Source: DATDYA01 sp035289165 (GTDB lineage: Bacteria; Patescibacteriota; Patescibacteriia; Magasanikbacterales; GWA2-37-8). From it: 18,106 nt of DNA. A program made the translations under genes and the position numbers. Within the stretch, counting starts at the first letter, position 1. Every line of letters starts with the position of its first letter. This document shows, piece after piece, positions 7,901-13,631 of this stretch. The notes beneath the pieces are model-generated. The model ran no database searches. It worked only from the letters and a program-made list of their open reading frames with translations, and was not told where the DNA came from. Where the stretch lies: the NCBI GenBank assembly GCA_035289165.1, contig DATDYA010000050.1, positions 1-18,106 on the forward strand. Direction: 5' to 3'.

Positions 7901-8364
7901 CGGAGCTAATTGTGTTTTACGATGCCCGGACTGGTAAAAAAATGGCGGAAAACAGTTTTGATATTTCTCTAGAAAAGAAAAAGTTAAAGCGGGCAGTTTT
8001 GAAGGCCGGGGTAACTAATGCGGACGGAGTCGTTGTTTTCGATCTGGCCAGTTTAAAATCCTTGAAAAAGGCAGTTGCCTTGCCCCACAGCTTCCGTTTA
8101 AAATATAGTTTTAAAAATATAACAAAAGAAGTCGGATATTTCGATTTAGTGCGGGAGATTGTTGATCAGAATGGTAAAGTGTGGCAAAAAAATACCGGAC
8201 TGTGGAGGAGTGGTATTGGCCAAGTACGGAACATAAATATCCCGCAGGTGATCCCCACGAACTTACCGGCCGGAGATTACGTAGTTAGGATCAGATTTAG
8301 TCCGAGAGGAAAAAGTCAAATTGTAGGAGAAAACTCATTGTCGTTTACGGTAACCGTTAAATAA
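4927..8364 (+). CDS. Large secreted or anchored surface protein with FN3 and carbohydrate-binding-like domains
   Basis: The main frame from TTG 4927 encodes 1,145 residues, but the true start is probably at 4883 across a one-base frame break, since TTG would cut the signal sequence in half. Rich in T, S, G and V, poor in cysteine. Domains (approximate residues from 4927): a repeat unit with an F-T-A-T-T...G-D-V-L-Q-F-V-F-P pattern (17-90); a jelly-roll, carbohydrate-binding-like segment opening N-A-S-F-E...W (95-263); an S-V-T-F-G-G-I-S-N-P-S unit (265-332); second copies of both units (340-500); two fibronectin type III domains (507-603, 604-690); a domain with a D-x-D-x-N-G calcium-loop-like motif (751-759); a poly-Gly linker (792-796); an extracellular beta-domain (800-905); and two C-terminal repeats of about 100 residues. 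No LPXTG-type signal. Likely role: cell-surface structure or adhesion; the exact function is unknown. Confidence 0.8.
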   Translation: MISTTVVVFFDRQNVEAGAGESLTLLPASSGTDNLIGATNTSWVFTATTTAELARGDVLQFVFPDVVGTDFDLSNISITATSGIEFYSGLGSTLSNLYTSNASFESATSSWDIAGGGVYSVTPTTTAYNGSMALELYAETDGYLYFTNIVSGVATGTDYTFSVYAKGAVGNEQLFFMVDANEADCLGGLVSHYNFTSSTWTCASSPDFKIFAGLTTEFARYTVTVPSHVLSDVLHTGFGIFGPGTVVIDAVQIEEASSATAFNLGGTTSDTPGIVVGGTGDLVVAGMVNTTTPSGTNFSVTFGGISNPSGTLIDLSNLSWTVKAGTPASTVNLPGAFSGADKINETSTESVTRAGSNLVANDNEGVTASSAYISSSNVNYTYVFQATSSVPVGGKVVLNFPTAYDLGSVTVNLSQQISSLSSTTIASFATSTGADAKQVILTTAGEETSAGSVITVTIGGITNPSTATTYSPFYVYTTKTNSGLLDGAVTLGDSTNYGPLTISLPMPGAPTSFVTTTVSATAIGWSWADNSSGEIQEDNFILDYILSSGSFPGTTSTVVQDATSTSVSSLIPNTSYQFRIAAENTHGTSGYATSSAEYTAAAVPLTVTGVANGQTSLIVTWGANSNPTSTVYELYNAGVDTSIATTTLTTYTVTGLTAATAYTFKVRALYNSDSTTWSAFATTSTEVTTDSISTSVETTLGTTVSTTFQFTGGTEHTVTLNSVVEGVSANLTIASTPVTQDFSEGVADNIDSDGNGADDMTVTASDITATGATIALALYTPPVVDTPAPSSGGGGGSVAVSAPILGIAPVTYSSAIDANNIILFFNVSNATQVAISDNSSFVGSSWQTYQTQKSVLVNPGETTKILYIKFRSSSGGETAVQSLIVQVNSNVVSPVPAVADLSGLAKVDVTSLVKISGINRQSFVQGEYLSFKYYFINNTGKMLPLKVTRNLVNKAGKTVLVSNATAGLRSGGKFSRSVNQNFSTRLPPGIYTELIVFYDARTGKKMAENSFDISLEKKKLKRAVLKAGVTNADGVVVFDLASLKSLKKAVALPHSFRLKYSFKNITKEVGYFDLVREIVDQNGKVWQKNTGLWRSGIGQVRNINIPQVIPTNLPAGDYVVRIRFSPRGKSQIVGENSLSFTVTVK
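4934..4956 (+). promoter_or_regulatory. Terminator-like hairpin with T8 inside the signal-sequence coding region
   Basis: CAACCA (4934-4939) and TGGTTG (4943-4948) can form a 6-bp stem with a 3-base loop, immediately followed by eight T (4949-4956). The stem is short, so strength is doubtful, but the arrangement is that of a weak intrinsic terminator, placed 16 bases after the out-of-frame stop at 4916-4918. Confidence 0.4.
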
Positions 8365-8377
8365 CCAGACCAACTTT

Positions 8378-8410
8378 AGCCCCCGCCTCCGAGCGGGGGC
8401 TTGTTTTTTT
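8378..8410 (+). terminator. Intrinsic terminator of the surface-protein gene
   Basis: A perfect GC-rich 9-bp stem (AGCCCCCGC 8378-8386, GCGGGGGCT 8393-8401) with a 6-base loop is followed by TGTTTTTTT. It starts 14 bases after the stop codon and is the strongest terminator in the window. Confidence 0.92.
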
Positions 8411-8429
8411 GCCTACCCTAGGGTAAAAT
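8401..8429 (+). promoter_or_regulatory. Candidate gap promoter with embedded palindrome
   Basis: TTGTTT (8401-8406), a 17-base spacer and TAAAAT (8424-8429) form a plausible promoter that begins in the T-run of the preceding terminator. A perfect 12-bp palindrome, TACCCTAGGGTA (8414-8425), fills the spacer and touches the -10 box, the position of a repressor operator. The predicted start is near 8436, about 26 bases before the ATG. Confidence 0.5.
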
Positions 8430-8461
8430 TAATTCAACATTAATTGTTAATCATTTCATTT

Positions 8462-9463
8462 ATGTTAAATATCGCTATCAATGGTTTTGGCCGAATTGGC
8501 CGCCAGGCTTTTAAGGTCGCCTTTGCCAGTAAAAATATTAAAGTGGTTGCGGTAAATGATTTAACTAATACGAAAACTTTAGCCCATTTGTTAAAGTATG
8601 ATACAGCTTATGGCCGTTATGATTTACCCGTGTCCTTTGACGAAAGAAACTTAATTGTTAAAGGTAAAAAAATACCGGTCTTAGCGGAAAAAGATCCAAC
8701 ATTATTACCTTGGAAAAAAATGGAAGTAGATGTGGTGCTTGAATGTACCGGTCGGTTTACCAAAAGAGAAGATGCCGAAATGCATATTGAAGCCGGGGCG
8801 AAAAAAGTAATTATTTCGGCCCCAGCCAAAGGCGGTGATGTCCCAACTTATGTGCGGGGAGTAAATTGTGGGAAGGTGGATAAAGAAAAATCTCCGGTAA
8901 TTAATAACGCTTCTTGTACGACTAATTGCATCGCTCCCATCATGGCAATTTTGGATGAGAAATTTGGTATTGAGAAGGCATTTATGAGCACATCACATGG
9001 TTACACCGCTGACCAGAATTTACAGGATGGGCCACATAAAGATTTGCGACGAGCCAGAGCGGCCGCCGAGAATATCGTACCAACCACAACGGGTGCGGCA
9101 AAGGCCGTTGGTGAAGTTAAACCAAATTTACAAGGAATTTTTGATGGCTTGGCTTTTCGTGTGCCGGTGCTGACCGTGTCGTTATCTGACATTACGGCTG
9201 TTTTAAAAAAGGATGTGACCAAAGAAGATATCAATAAAGTTTTGATCGAGGCCGCAAAAACTACCCGTTTTACAGCAATATTAATGTGCACCGATGAAGA
9301 ATTAGTTTCTTCGGATTTTGTTGGCAATACCTTTTCCTCCATTGTAGACTTGAAACTAACCAACGTGGTTGGCGGCAACTTGATTAAAGTGGTCGCTTGG
9401 TACGACAATGAGTGTGGTTATGCCCATCGGTTGGTGGAAATGGCGGAGTTGTTTGGGAAATAA
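8462..9463 (+). CDS. gap: Glyceraldehyde-3-phosphate dehydrogenase (type I, phosphorylating)
   Basis: GAPDH oxidises glyceraldehyde 3-phosphate to 1,3-bisphosphoglycerate with NAD+. I start it at the ATG at 8462 (333 residues), which puts the Rossmann motif N-G-F-G-R-I-G-R at residues 7-14, as in the family; an upstream in-frame TTG at 8444 would add six residues before it. The catalytic cysteine is C152 in S-C-T-T-N-C, and the partner histidine is H179 in S-H-G-Y-T. The substrate loop (H-K-D-L-R-R-A-R-A-A-A) and the C-terminal W-Y-D-N-E-C-G-Y are intact. D33 in V-N-D-L suggests NAD rather than NADP preference. It has its own promoter with a palindrome and no Shine-Dalgarno site, and heads a long co-directional run; the next gene follows after 8 bases. 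Confidence 0.97.
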   Translation: MLNIAINGFGRIGRQAFKVAFASKNIKVVAVNDLTNTKTLAHLLKYDTAYGRYDLPVSFDERNLIVKGKKIPVLAEKDPTLLPWKKMEVDVVLECTGRFTKREDAEMHIEAGAKKVIISAPAKGGDVPTYVRGVNCGKVDKEKSPVINNASCTTNCIAPIMAILDEKFGIEKAFMSTSHGYTADQNLQDGPHKDLRRARAAAENIVPTTTGAAKAVGEVKPNLQGIFDGLAFRVPVLTVSLSDITAVLKKDVTKEDINKVLIEAAKTTRFTAILMCTDEELVSSDFVGNTFSSIVDLKLTNVVGGNLIKVVAWYDNECGYAHRLVEMAELFGK

Positions 9464-9471
9464 TTTTTTAT

Positions 9472-9828
9472 ATGTCTGAGAAAAATAATATTGAGATAAT
9501 TAGCGAAGCAATTTTTCGTGCTAAATTAAAATCTGTTGCCGAAAAACGTTGGGGTGACATGGTTAAGGCTGTGGTAGATATTGAAAAGGAAATTATGGCA
9601 ATCGGCGGTGAAATGCACGCCGACGAAGAGCAGATTTTATTAGAAAATGGTTCTGAACAGAAAAATTTGTGGGGCATTAACTTATACCCGGACAAATTAG
9701 ATGATGATTTTATCCAGTATGATTCCATGATTAATATTCGGCCAAAACAAAATAATCGAAGTAGAGGGGTAGAAGATGAGGCTGTAAAAATTAGAATAGT
9801 AGAACTCGTAAATAAATTGGTTAAATAG
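9472..9828 (+). CDS. DUF5674 family protein
   Basis: A 118-residue soluble protein starting at the ATG 8 bases after gap; starts further upstream would lie inside gap. The centre reads V-D-I-E-K-E-I-M-A-I-G-G-E-M-H-A-D-E-E, then L-L-E-N-G-S, N-L-W-G-I-N-L-Y-P, and S-M-I-N-I-R-P-K-Q-N-N-R-S-R. This is the pattern I know from DUF5674, a small family of unknown function. The conserved acidic and histidine residues (G-G-E-M-H-A-D-E-E) and the R-P-x-Q-x-N-R-S stretch look like a nucleotide or metal site, but that is only inference. No signal or membrane segment. It ends one base before the next ATG, so the two are almost certainly co-expressed. Confidence 0.75.
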   Translation: MSEKNNIEIISEAIFRAKLKSVAEKRWGDMVKAVVDIEKEIMAIGGEMHADEEQILLENGSEQKNLWGINLYPDKLDDDFIQYDSMINIRPKQNNRSRGVEDEAVKIRIVELVNKLVK

Positions 9829-9829
9829 T

Positions 9830-10162
9830 ATGTACTTACATAAAAATTTAGCGCAAGGCCGCTGGTTTGAATTAAGCTTGTGTGAACAGCTGGGGAATGT
9901 GGGCAGTGAAGTGGGGCGAGCGGCAAATTGGGAAAAGCGAGGAGATGTAATACAAAGAGATAAGGCGCTAGAAAGGGCGGTAGATTTGTTAGATCTAACC
10001 ATTTCGGATGATCGCTGGCGTGGAGGGAGGCTAAAAGAACTTTGTCGAGCTAGAGAAGTTTTAAAGGATACTTTTTGGGGTGATCGAACCTATGGTAGCA
10101 CGCCAGAACAGGAGGAAAAATATTATTTTCATTACGCCTTGGCGGCGAGGAAAGACATTTAA
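9830..10162 (+). CDS. Conserved hypothetical protein, helical, W-rich
   Basis: A 110-residue soluble protein beginning one base after the DUF5674 stop. It has the marks of a small family I remember only as uncharacterised, found in candidate phyla and scattered bacteria: N-L-A-Q-G-R-W, L-S-L-C-E-Q-L-G-N-V-G-S-E-V-G-R-A-x-N-W, then A-L-E-R-A-V-D-L-L-D-L-T-I-S-D-D-R-W, L-K-E-L-C-R-A-R-E-V-L, and a C-terminal Y-F-H-Y-A-L-A-A-R. The sequence predicts mostly alpha helix, probably a small bundle. There is no catalytic motif I can name, no signal sequence and no metal-binding cluster. It sits in the gap-aspS run, four bases upstream of aspS. The gene is surely real; its function is unknown. Confidence 0.7.
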   Translation: MYLHKNLAQGRWFELSLCEQLGNVGSEVGRAANWEKRGDVIQRDKALERAVDLLDLTISDDRWRGGRLKELCRAREVLKDTFWGDRTYGSTPEQEEKYYFHYALAARKDI

Positions 10163-10166
10163 ACAT

Positions 10167-11516
10167 ATGCGTATATACAACACTGAAACGGTCAATAAGG
10201 TGGGGGAGGAAGTCTTGCTAAAAGGTTGGGTCAACGCCCGGAGAAACATGGGCAAGATTGTGTTTTTGGATTTGCGGGATCGAAGCGGAATTATCCAGGT
10301 TGTTGGTGTGCCGAGCGAATTGGATGAAAAGTCGTTGGAATTTTTAAAGGAGACGCGCCCGGAATGGGTGTTGGAGATACGTGGTATGGTGAATGAACGG
10401 GGTGCAAAACAAAGAAACGATAATATGCCGACAGGTACGGTAGAAGTTTTAGCTAAAGAAATAAAAGTTTTAGCTAAAGCTGAGCCGCTTCCTCTTGATT
10501 TGGAAGATGAAAAAATTGGTTTAGACATTCATTTGGATTATTTGCCGATCACGTTACGAAGTGAAAAATGGAACGCAGTATTTAAAATTCAGTCAGAAAT
10601 TATTGAATCATTTCGATCGTATTTAAGGTCCGTTGGATTCACTGAATTTCAAGCTCCGAAAATTGTGGGAGCCTCAACCGAAGGCGGAGCTAATGTGTTT
10701 AAGATTGATTATTTTGGTTCTAAAGCCTTTTTAGCACAAAGTCCTCAATTTTATAAACAGATTATGGTCGGAATATTCGAGAGGGTTTTTACTGTCGGCA
10801 ATGTTTACCGAGCCGAAGAACATGCGACAACCCGGCACATTAATGAGTATACTAGTTTAGATTTGGAGTTTGGCATGATTACCGATCACCATGACGTGAT
10901 GAAATTGGAAACAGATTTTCTAAGGTACCTTCTTAATCATTTGGACAAAACTGTCGCTTACGAATTGAAATTGTGGAATTATGTAAAGCCCAGTATTCCA
11001 GATGAAATTCCAACTTTTAAATTGAGAGAAGTACAAGAAATAATTAAGAAAGAGACCGGTGTCGACCATACAGCGGAACCCGATTTAGAACCCGGGGAAG
11101 AAAAGTGGATAGGTGAATATGTTAAGGAAAAATTTGATTCAGATTTTGTTTTTGTTACTCATTATCCTACATCAAAAAGACCGATGTATACTTATCCAGA
11201 TGAAACCGATCCTGAATTTACCAAAAGTTTTGATATGCTTTTCCGTGGTATTGAAGTTACAACCGGGGGGCAGCGTATAAACGATTATGAGCAACTGGTA
11301 GGAAACATAAAGAAGTGGGGTCTTGATCCCGAGAATTTTAAGTATTATTTAAACGCTTTCAAATATGGTATGCCCCCAGAAGGTGGTTTGGCGATTGGAC
11401 TTGAGAGATTAACTGCCAGATTGTTGGGTATTGAAAATATTAAAGAAGCGACTCTTTTCCCAAGAGATTTAAACAGAATTGATTTGCAGATTTCTCCACC
11501 AGAATATAAACAATAA
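10167..11516 (+). CDS. aspS: Aspartate--tRNA ligase, short archaeal type
   Basis: Class IIb synthetase that charges tRNA-Asp, and possibly tRNA-Asn. I start at ATG 10167 (449 residues), just before the OB-fold anticodon-binding domain (about 15-105: G-W-V-N-A-R-R...F-L-D-L-R-D-R-S-G). The catalytic domain has motif 1 around P164, the amino-acid pocket F-L-A-Q-S-P-Q-F-Y-K-Q (188-198), motif 2 with R215-A-E-E (about 206-236), and motif 3 G-G-L-A-I-G-L-E-R (406-414). The Q-S-P-Q and R-A-E-E-H-A-T-T-R-H signatures favour AspRS over AsnRS. Usual bacterial AspRS is about 590 residues with a GAD insertion; that is absent, as in archaeal enzymes. The tryptophan in G-W-V has been linked to discriminating enzymes, so tRNA range is open. 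A GAGGA lies too far upstream (about 15 bases) to be a good ribosome site. Confidence 0.93.
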   Translation: MRIYNTETVNKVGEEVLLKGWVNARRNMGKIVFLDLRDRSGIIQVVGVPSELDEKSLEFLKETRPEWVLEIRGMVNERGAKQRNDNMPTGTVEVLAKEIKVLAKAEPLPLDLEDEKIGLDIHLDYLPITLRSEKWNAVFKIQSEIIESFRSYLRSVGFTEFQAPKIVGASTEGGANVFKIDYFGSKAFLAQSPQFYKQIMVGIFERVFTVGNVYRAEEHATTRHINEYTSLDLEFGMITDHHDVMKLETDFLRYLLNHLDKTVAYELKLWNYVKPSIPDEIPTFKLREVQEIIKKETGVDHTAEPDLEPGEEKWIGEYVKEKFDSDFVFVTHYPTSKRPMYTYPDETDPEFTKSFDMLFRGIEVTTGGQRINDYEQLVGNIKKWGLDPENFKYYLNAFKYGMPPEGGLAIGLERLTARLLGIENIKEATLFPRDLNRIDLQISPPEYKQ

Positions 11517-11519
11517 TCT

Positions 11520-11807
11520 ATGTTCTCTTCGCTCCAGCAATACATTCTAAAAGAATGTAGCGAAGGAGGGAAGACCGAGCGAAAAAACTTTGGCCGTTTT
11601 TATGGCCCGGATTCAAAAGTAAAAAAAACTGATCGGGTAAAAATAATAACGCAAAGTTTGGAAAGATTAATGGATCGCGGGTATCTCATTGGCTATGGTA
11701 TCCGTACGCCTAAGAAATGGTTTATTAAGGAAGTCAAAATTACTCGGGAAGGGATAAAACAATGGAATAAATATCTATCGCGTCGGCAAAAAAAATTACC
11801 ATTTTAA
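11520..11807 (+). CDS. Small basic protein, winged-helix-like, upstream of scpA
   Basis: A 95-residue basic protein that starts 3 bases after the aspS stop and ends 6 bases before scpA. It opens S-L-Q-Q-Y-I-L-K-E-C, goes on with I-I-T-Q-S-L-E-R-L-M-D-R-G-Y-L-I-G-Y-G, then R-T-P-K-K-W-F-I-K-E-V-K-I-T-R-E-G, and ends in a basic tail. The helix, helix, then beta-hairpin with T-x-E-G pattern resembles winged-helix DNA-binding domains. I recall similar proteins in candidate-phylum genomes, always uncharacterised. Its place ahead of the kleisin gene suggests a role in DNA binding or chromosome segregation, but this is guilt by association. The first codons can form a strong hairpin (11527-11565). 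No Shine-Dalgarno site. Confidence 0.65.
   Translation: MFSSLQQYILKECSEGGKTERKNFGRFYGPDSKVKKTDRVKIITQSLERLMDRGYLIGYGIRTPKKWFIKEVKITREGIKQWNKYLSRRQKKLPF
11527..11565 (+). repeat. Inverted repeat at the 5' end of the winged-helix-like gene
   Basis: TACATTCT (11541-11548) and AGAATGTA (11552-11559) pair perfectly around an AAA loop. The stem continues with CTTCGC (11527-11532) and GCGAAG (11560-11565) across an 8-base bulge on the 5' side. In RNA this makes 14 base pairs within codons 3-16. No T-run follows, so it is not a terminator. Confidence 0.7.
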
Positions 11808-11813
11808 ATAATC

Positions 11814-12506
11814 ATGGGGACAGAAGTAAAACTAGAAAAATTTCAGGGTCCATTAGACTTGTTGCTTCAACTTATTGAGCTCGAGAAAATGGACATTACG
11901 GAAATTGCTCTCTCGGAAGTGACAGAGCAATTTTTAGCCTATTTAGATAAATTAGAACATGATCGTTCTGAAGAGTTGGCAGATTTTTTGGTAATCGCAA
12001 CAAAACTGGTGTACTTAAAATCCAAAACCCTTCTGCCTTATCTCTATCCGGAAGAAGAGGAAGGGCCGAGTTTGGCTGATCAATTAAAGATGTATCAGAG
12101 ATATATTGAGGCTAGCCAAAAGGTAAATATTCTCTGGGAAAGAAATAGTATTTCTTACGGGCGGGTAGAGCCGCCGATTAAAGCCGAAGGATTTCAGTTG
12201 CCGACTAATGCAAGCGCGGATGATTTGTATGGTTCAATGGTGCAATTGGTAGGACGTTTAAAGCCAATTAATCCTTTGCCGAAAGTAACAATTGACCGGG
12301 CGATTTCTGTTAAGCAAAAAGTCGAGGCAATTTTTGCGTCCTTAAAGAAGTACCGGAAGATAAAATTCAAAGAAATTTTAGATAACGCGGAAAATAAAAC
12401 CGAGGTAATTGTGAGTTTTTTAGCTTTGTTAGACCTGCTTAAGCAGAATCGAGCTTTTATTGAACAAGGAGAATCTTTTGGAGACATGGAAATTAGCGCT
12501 CTATGA
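11814..12506 (+). CDS. scpA: Segregation and condensation protein A (kleisin)
   Basis: ScpA is the kleisin that bridges the SMC heads and binds ScpB in the bacterial condensin. The 230-residue protein opens with the diagnostic E-K-F-Q-G-P-L-D-L-L-L-Q-L-I (residues 8-21) and I-T-E-I-A-L-S-E-V-T-E-Q-F. Then come the helical L-A-D-F-L-V-I-A-T-K-L-V-Y-L-K-S-K-T-L-L-P segment and a C-terminal winged-helix region (about 155-225) that contacts the SMC head. Length is at the short end of the normal range. It follows the small winged-helix-like gene by 6 bases and overlaps maf by 4 bases (ATGA), so translation of the two is probably coupled. smc is not in the window. No Shine-Dalgarno site is visible. 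Confidence 0.95.
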   Translation: MGTEVKLEKFQGPLDLLLQLIELEKMDITEIALSEVTEQFLAYLDKLEHDRSEELADFLVIATKLVYLKSKTLLPYLYPEEEEGPSLADQLKMYQRYIEASQKVNILWERNSISYGRVEPPIKAEGFQLPTNASADDLYGSMVQLVGRLKPINPLPKVTIDRAISVKQKVEAIFASLKKYRKIKFKEILDNAENKTEVIVSFLALLDLLKQNRAFIEQGESFGDMEISAL

Positions 12507-13084
12507 AAGAAATTCAAATAATTCTTGCTTCAACATCGCCGCAACGGAGTGAACTCTTAAAACGTTTAAGAATAAGTTTTAAGGTAGTAGCAAGTAATTA
12601 CGATGAGGACATGAGTGTAAAATTGTCTCCACGTAAGCTGGCAAAGTTTTTATCCTTGGGTAAAGCCAAGAGTGTAGCCAGTAAATTCCCTAATTCAATT
12701 ATTATTTCTGCGGATACTTTTATCGCTTTAGGTAAAGAAGTGCTGGGGAAACCAAAAAATAAGATTGAAGGCAAAAAAATGTTGCAAAAATTAAGTGGCC
12801 GTTGGTTGCAAATTATTACTGGCCTGACTATAATTGACACACGTTCTAACCGAATAATCACGGAAGCCGAGGTAGGAAAAGTTAAGTTTCGTAAATTAGA
12901 GAAAGGGGAAATAGAGAAATATTTGGCGAGCGGCGAGCCGATGGATAAAGCCGGGGCCTTTGCGATTCAGGGTTTGGGTTCGATCTTTATTGAAAAGATG
13001 ATTGGAGATTATCACAGCATGTTTGGTTTACCACTTTACCTTTTAGCTAAAAATTTGCGTAAATTAGGAATTAAAATTTTATGA
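12503..13084 (+). CDS. maf: Maf family nucleotide pyrophosphatase
   Basis: Maf/YhdE-type enzymes hydrolyse nucleoside triphosphates (dTTP, UTP or modified pyrimidines, depending on subgroup) to monophosphates, a housecleaning role also linked to septum inhibition in Bacillus. The 193-residue length is normal. Present motifs: the N-terminal L-A-S-T-S-P-Q-R-S-E-L-L loop (8-19), the catalytic A-D-T (D71) with G-K-P (83-85), S-G-E-P (143-146), D-K-A-G-A-F-A-I-Q-G (148-157), and the closing G-D-Y-H-S-M-F-G-L-P-L (168-178). The Q in S-P-Q-R replaces the commoner R. It lies between scpA and scpB, with 4-base ATGA overlaps at both ends. That forces co-expression with the condensin subunits; a functional link is inference. 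Confidence 0.93.
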   Translation: MKEIQIILASTSPQRSELLKRLRISFKVVASNYDEDMSVKLSPRKLAKFLSLGKAKSVASKFPNSIIISADTFIALGKEVLGKPKNKIEGKKMLQKLSGRWLQIITGLTIIDTRSNRIITEAEVGKVKFRKLEKGEIEKYLASGEPMDKAGAFAIQGLGSIFIEKMIGDYHSMFGLPLYLLAKNLRKLGIKIL

Positions 13085-13629
13085 GTTTAATTTCAAATCT
13101 AGAAACCATTTTATTCGTCGCCTCTAAACCTTTAAGTCTAAAGAAATTGGTAAAGACTTTGAACACGGAAGAGGGGAAGGTGATAGGAGTTTTACAAAGT
13201 TTGGTGCAAAAACACAACCAACCAGAATCTGGTCTTAAAATTTTGGAAAATAATGGCGAGTGGCAAATGGTCTCAAATCCCGATAACCGGGTCGTAGCCG
13301 AAGGATTTTTGAAAGCCGAGATTTCTGGCGAGTTGACCCGGCCACAACTGGAGACCTTAACGGTTATTTCCTATTGTGGCCCCATCACTAAACCGGAGCT
13401 GGAACAGATTCGAGGCGTCAATTGCAGTTTGATTATCCGTAATCTCATGATGCGTGGACTAGTAAAGGAAAGTGAGGATCCGGCGGCGCTTTTACCGACC
13501 TATGAGGTAACGATGGAATACCTCCGACACATCGGTTTAGCGAGCTTGAACGAACTGCCCAATTATGATAAACTGCACCAACATGAAAATGTTATTTCTT
13601 CTTTAGAAAAAATGAATAGTGATAGTTAG
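13081..13629 (+). CDS. scpB: Segregation and condensation protein B
   Basis: ScpB is the dimeric winged-helix (KITE) subunit that binds ScpA in the SMC complex. The 182-residue protein has the expected two winged-helix domains. The first is L-E-T-I-L-F-V-A-S-K-P-L-S-L-K-K-L (residues 7-23) plus W-Q-M-V-S-N-P. The second holds the family signature R-P-Q-L-E-T-L-T-V-I-S-Y-C-G-P-I-T-K-P-E-L-E-Q-I-R-G-V-N-C (about 87-115), followed by I-R-N-L-M-M-R-G-L-V. It overlaps maf by 4 bases, and the next gene starts 2 bases after its stop. The scpA-maf-scpB order keeps the normal pairing of the two condensin genes, with maf inserted. Confidence 0.95.
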   Translation: MSLISNLETILFVASKPLSLKKLVKTLNTEEGKVIGVLQSLVQKHNQPESGLKILENNGEWQMVSNPDNRVVAEGFLKAEISGELTRPQLETLTVISYCGPITKPELEQIRGVNCSLIIRNLMMRGLVKESEDPAALLPTYEVTMEYLRHIGLASLNELPNYDKLHQHENVISSLEKMNSDS

Positions 13630-13631
13630 TT

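Noticed and set aside
9001..9408. A 135-residue open frame on the - strand opposite gap
   Set aside because: It lies wholly antisense to conserved gap codons and shows no domain or start signal.
9412..9471. Upstream extension of the DUF5674 gene into gap
   Set aside because: The added residues are the out-of-frame reading of the gap C-terminus; the ATG at 9472 begins just before the conserved part.
10080..10166. Upstream extension of aspS by 29 residues
   Set aside because: It overlaps the preceding conserved gene, and the OB-fold of AspRS starts properly from the ATG at 10167.
12435..12446. Palindrome CTGCTTAAGCAG as an operator
   Set aside because: It lies within scpA coding sequence far from any start, so it is most simply a chance palindrome.
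12503..13084. Recoded TGA (glycine) as in Gracilibacteria/SR1
   Set aside because: TGA ends scpA and maf exactly at family length with ATGA overlaps, so it is a normal stop.
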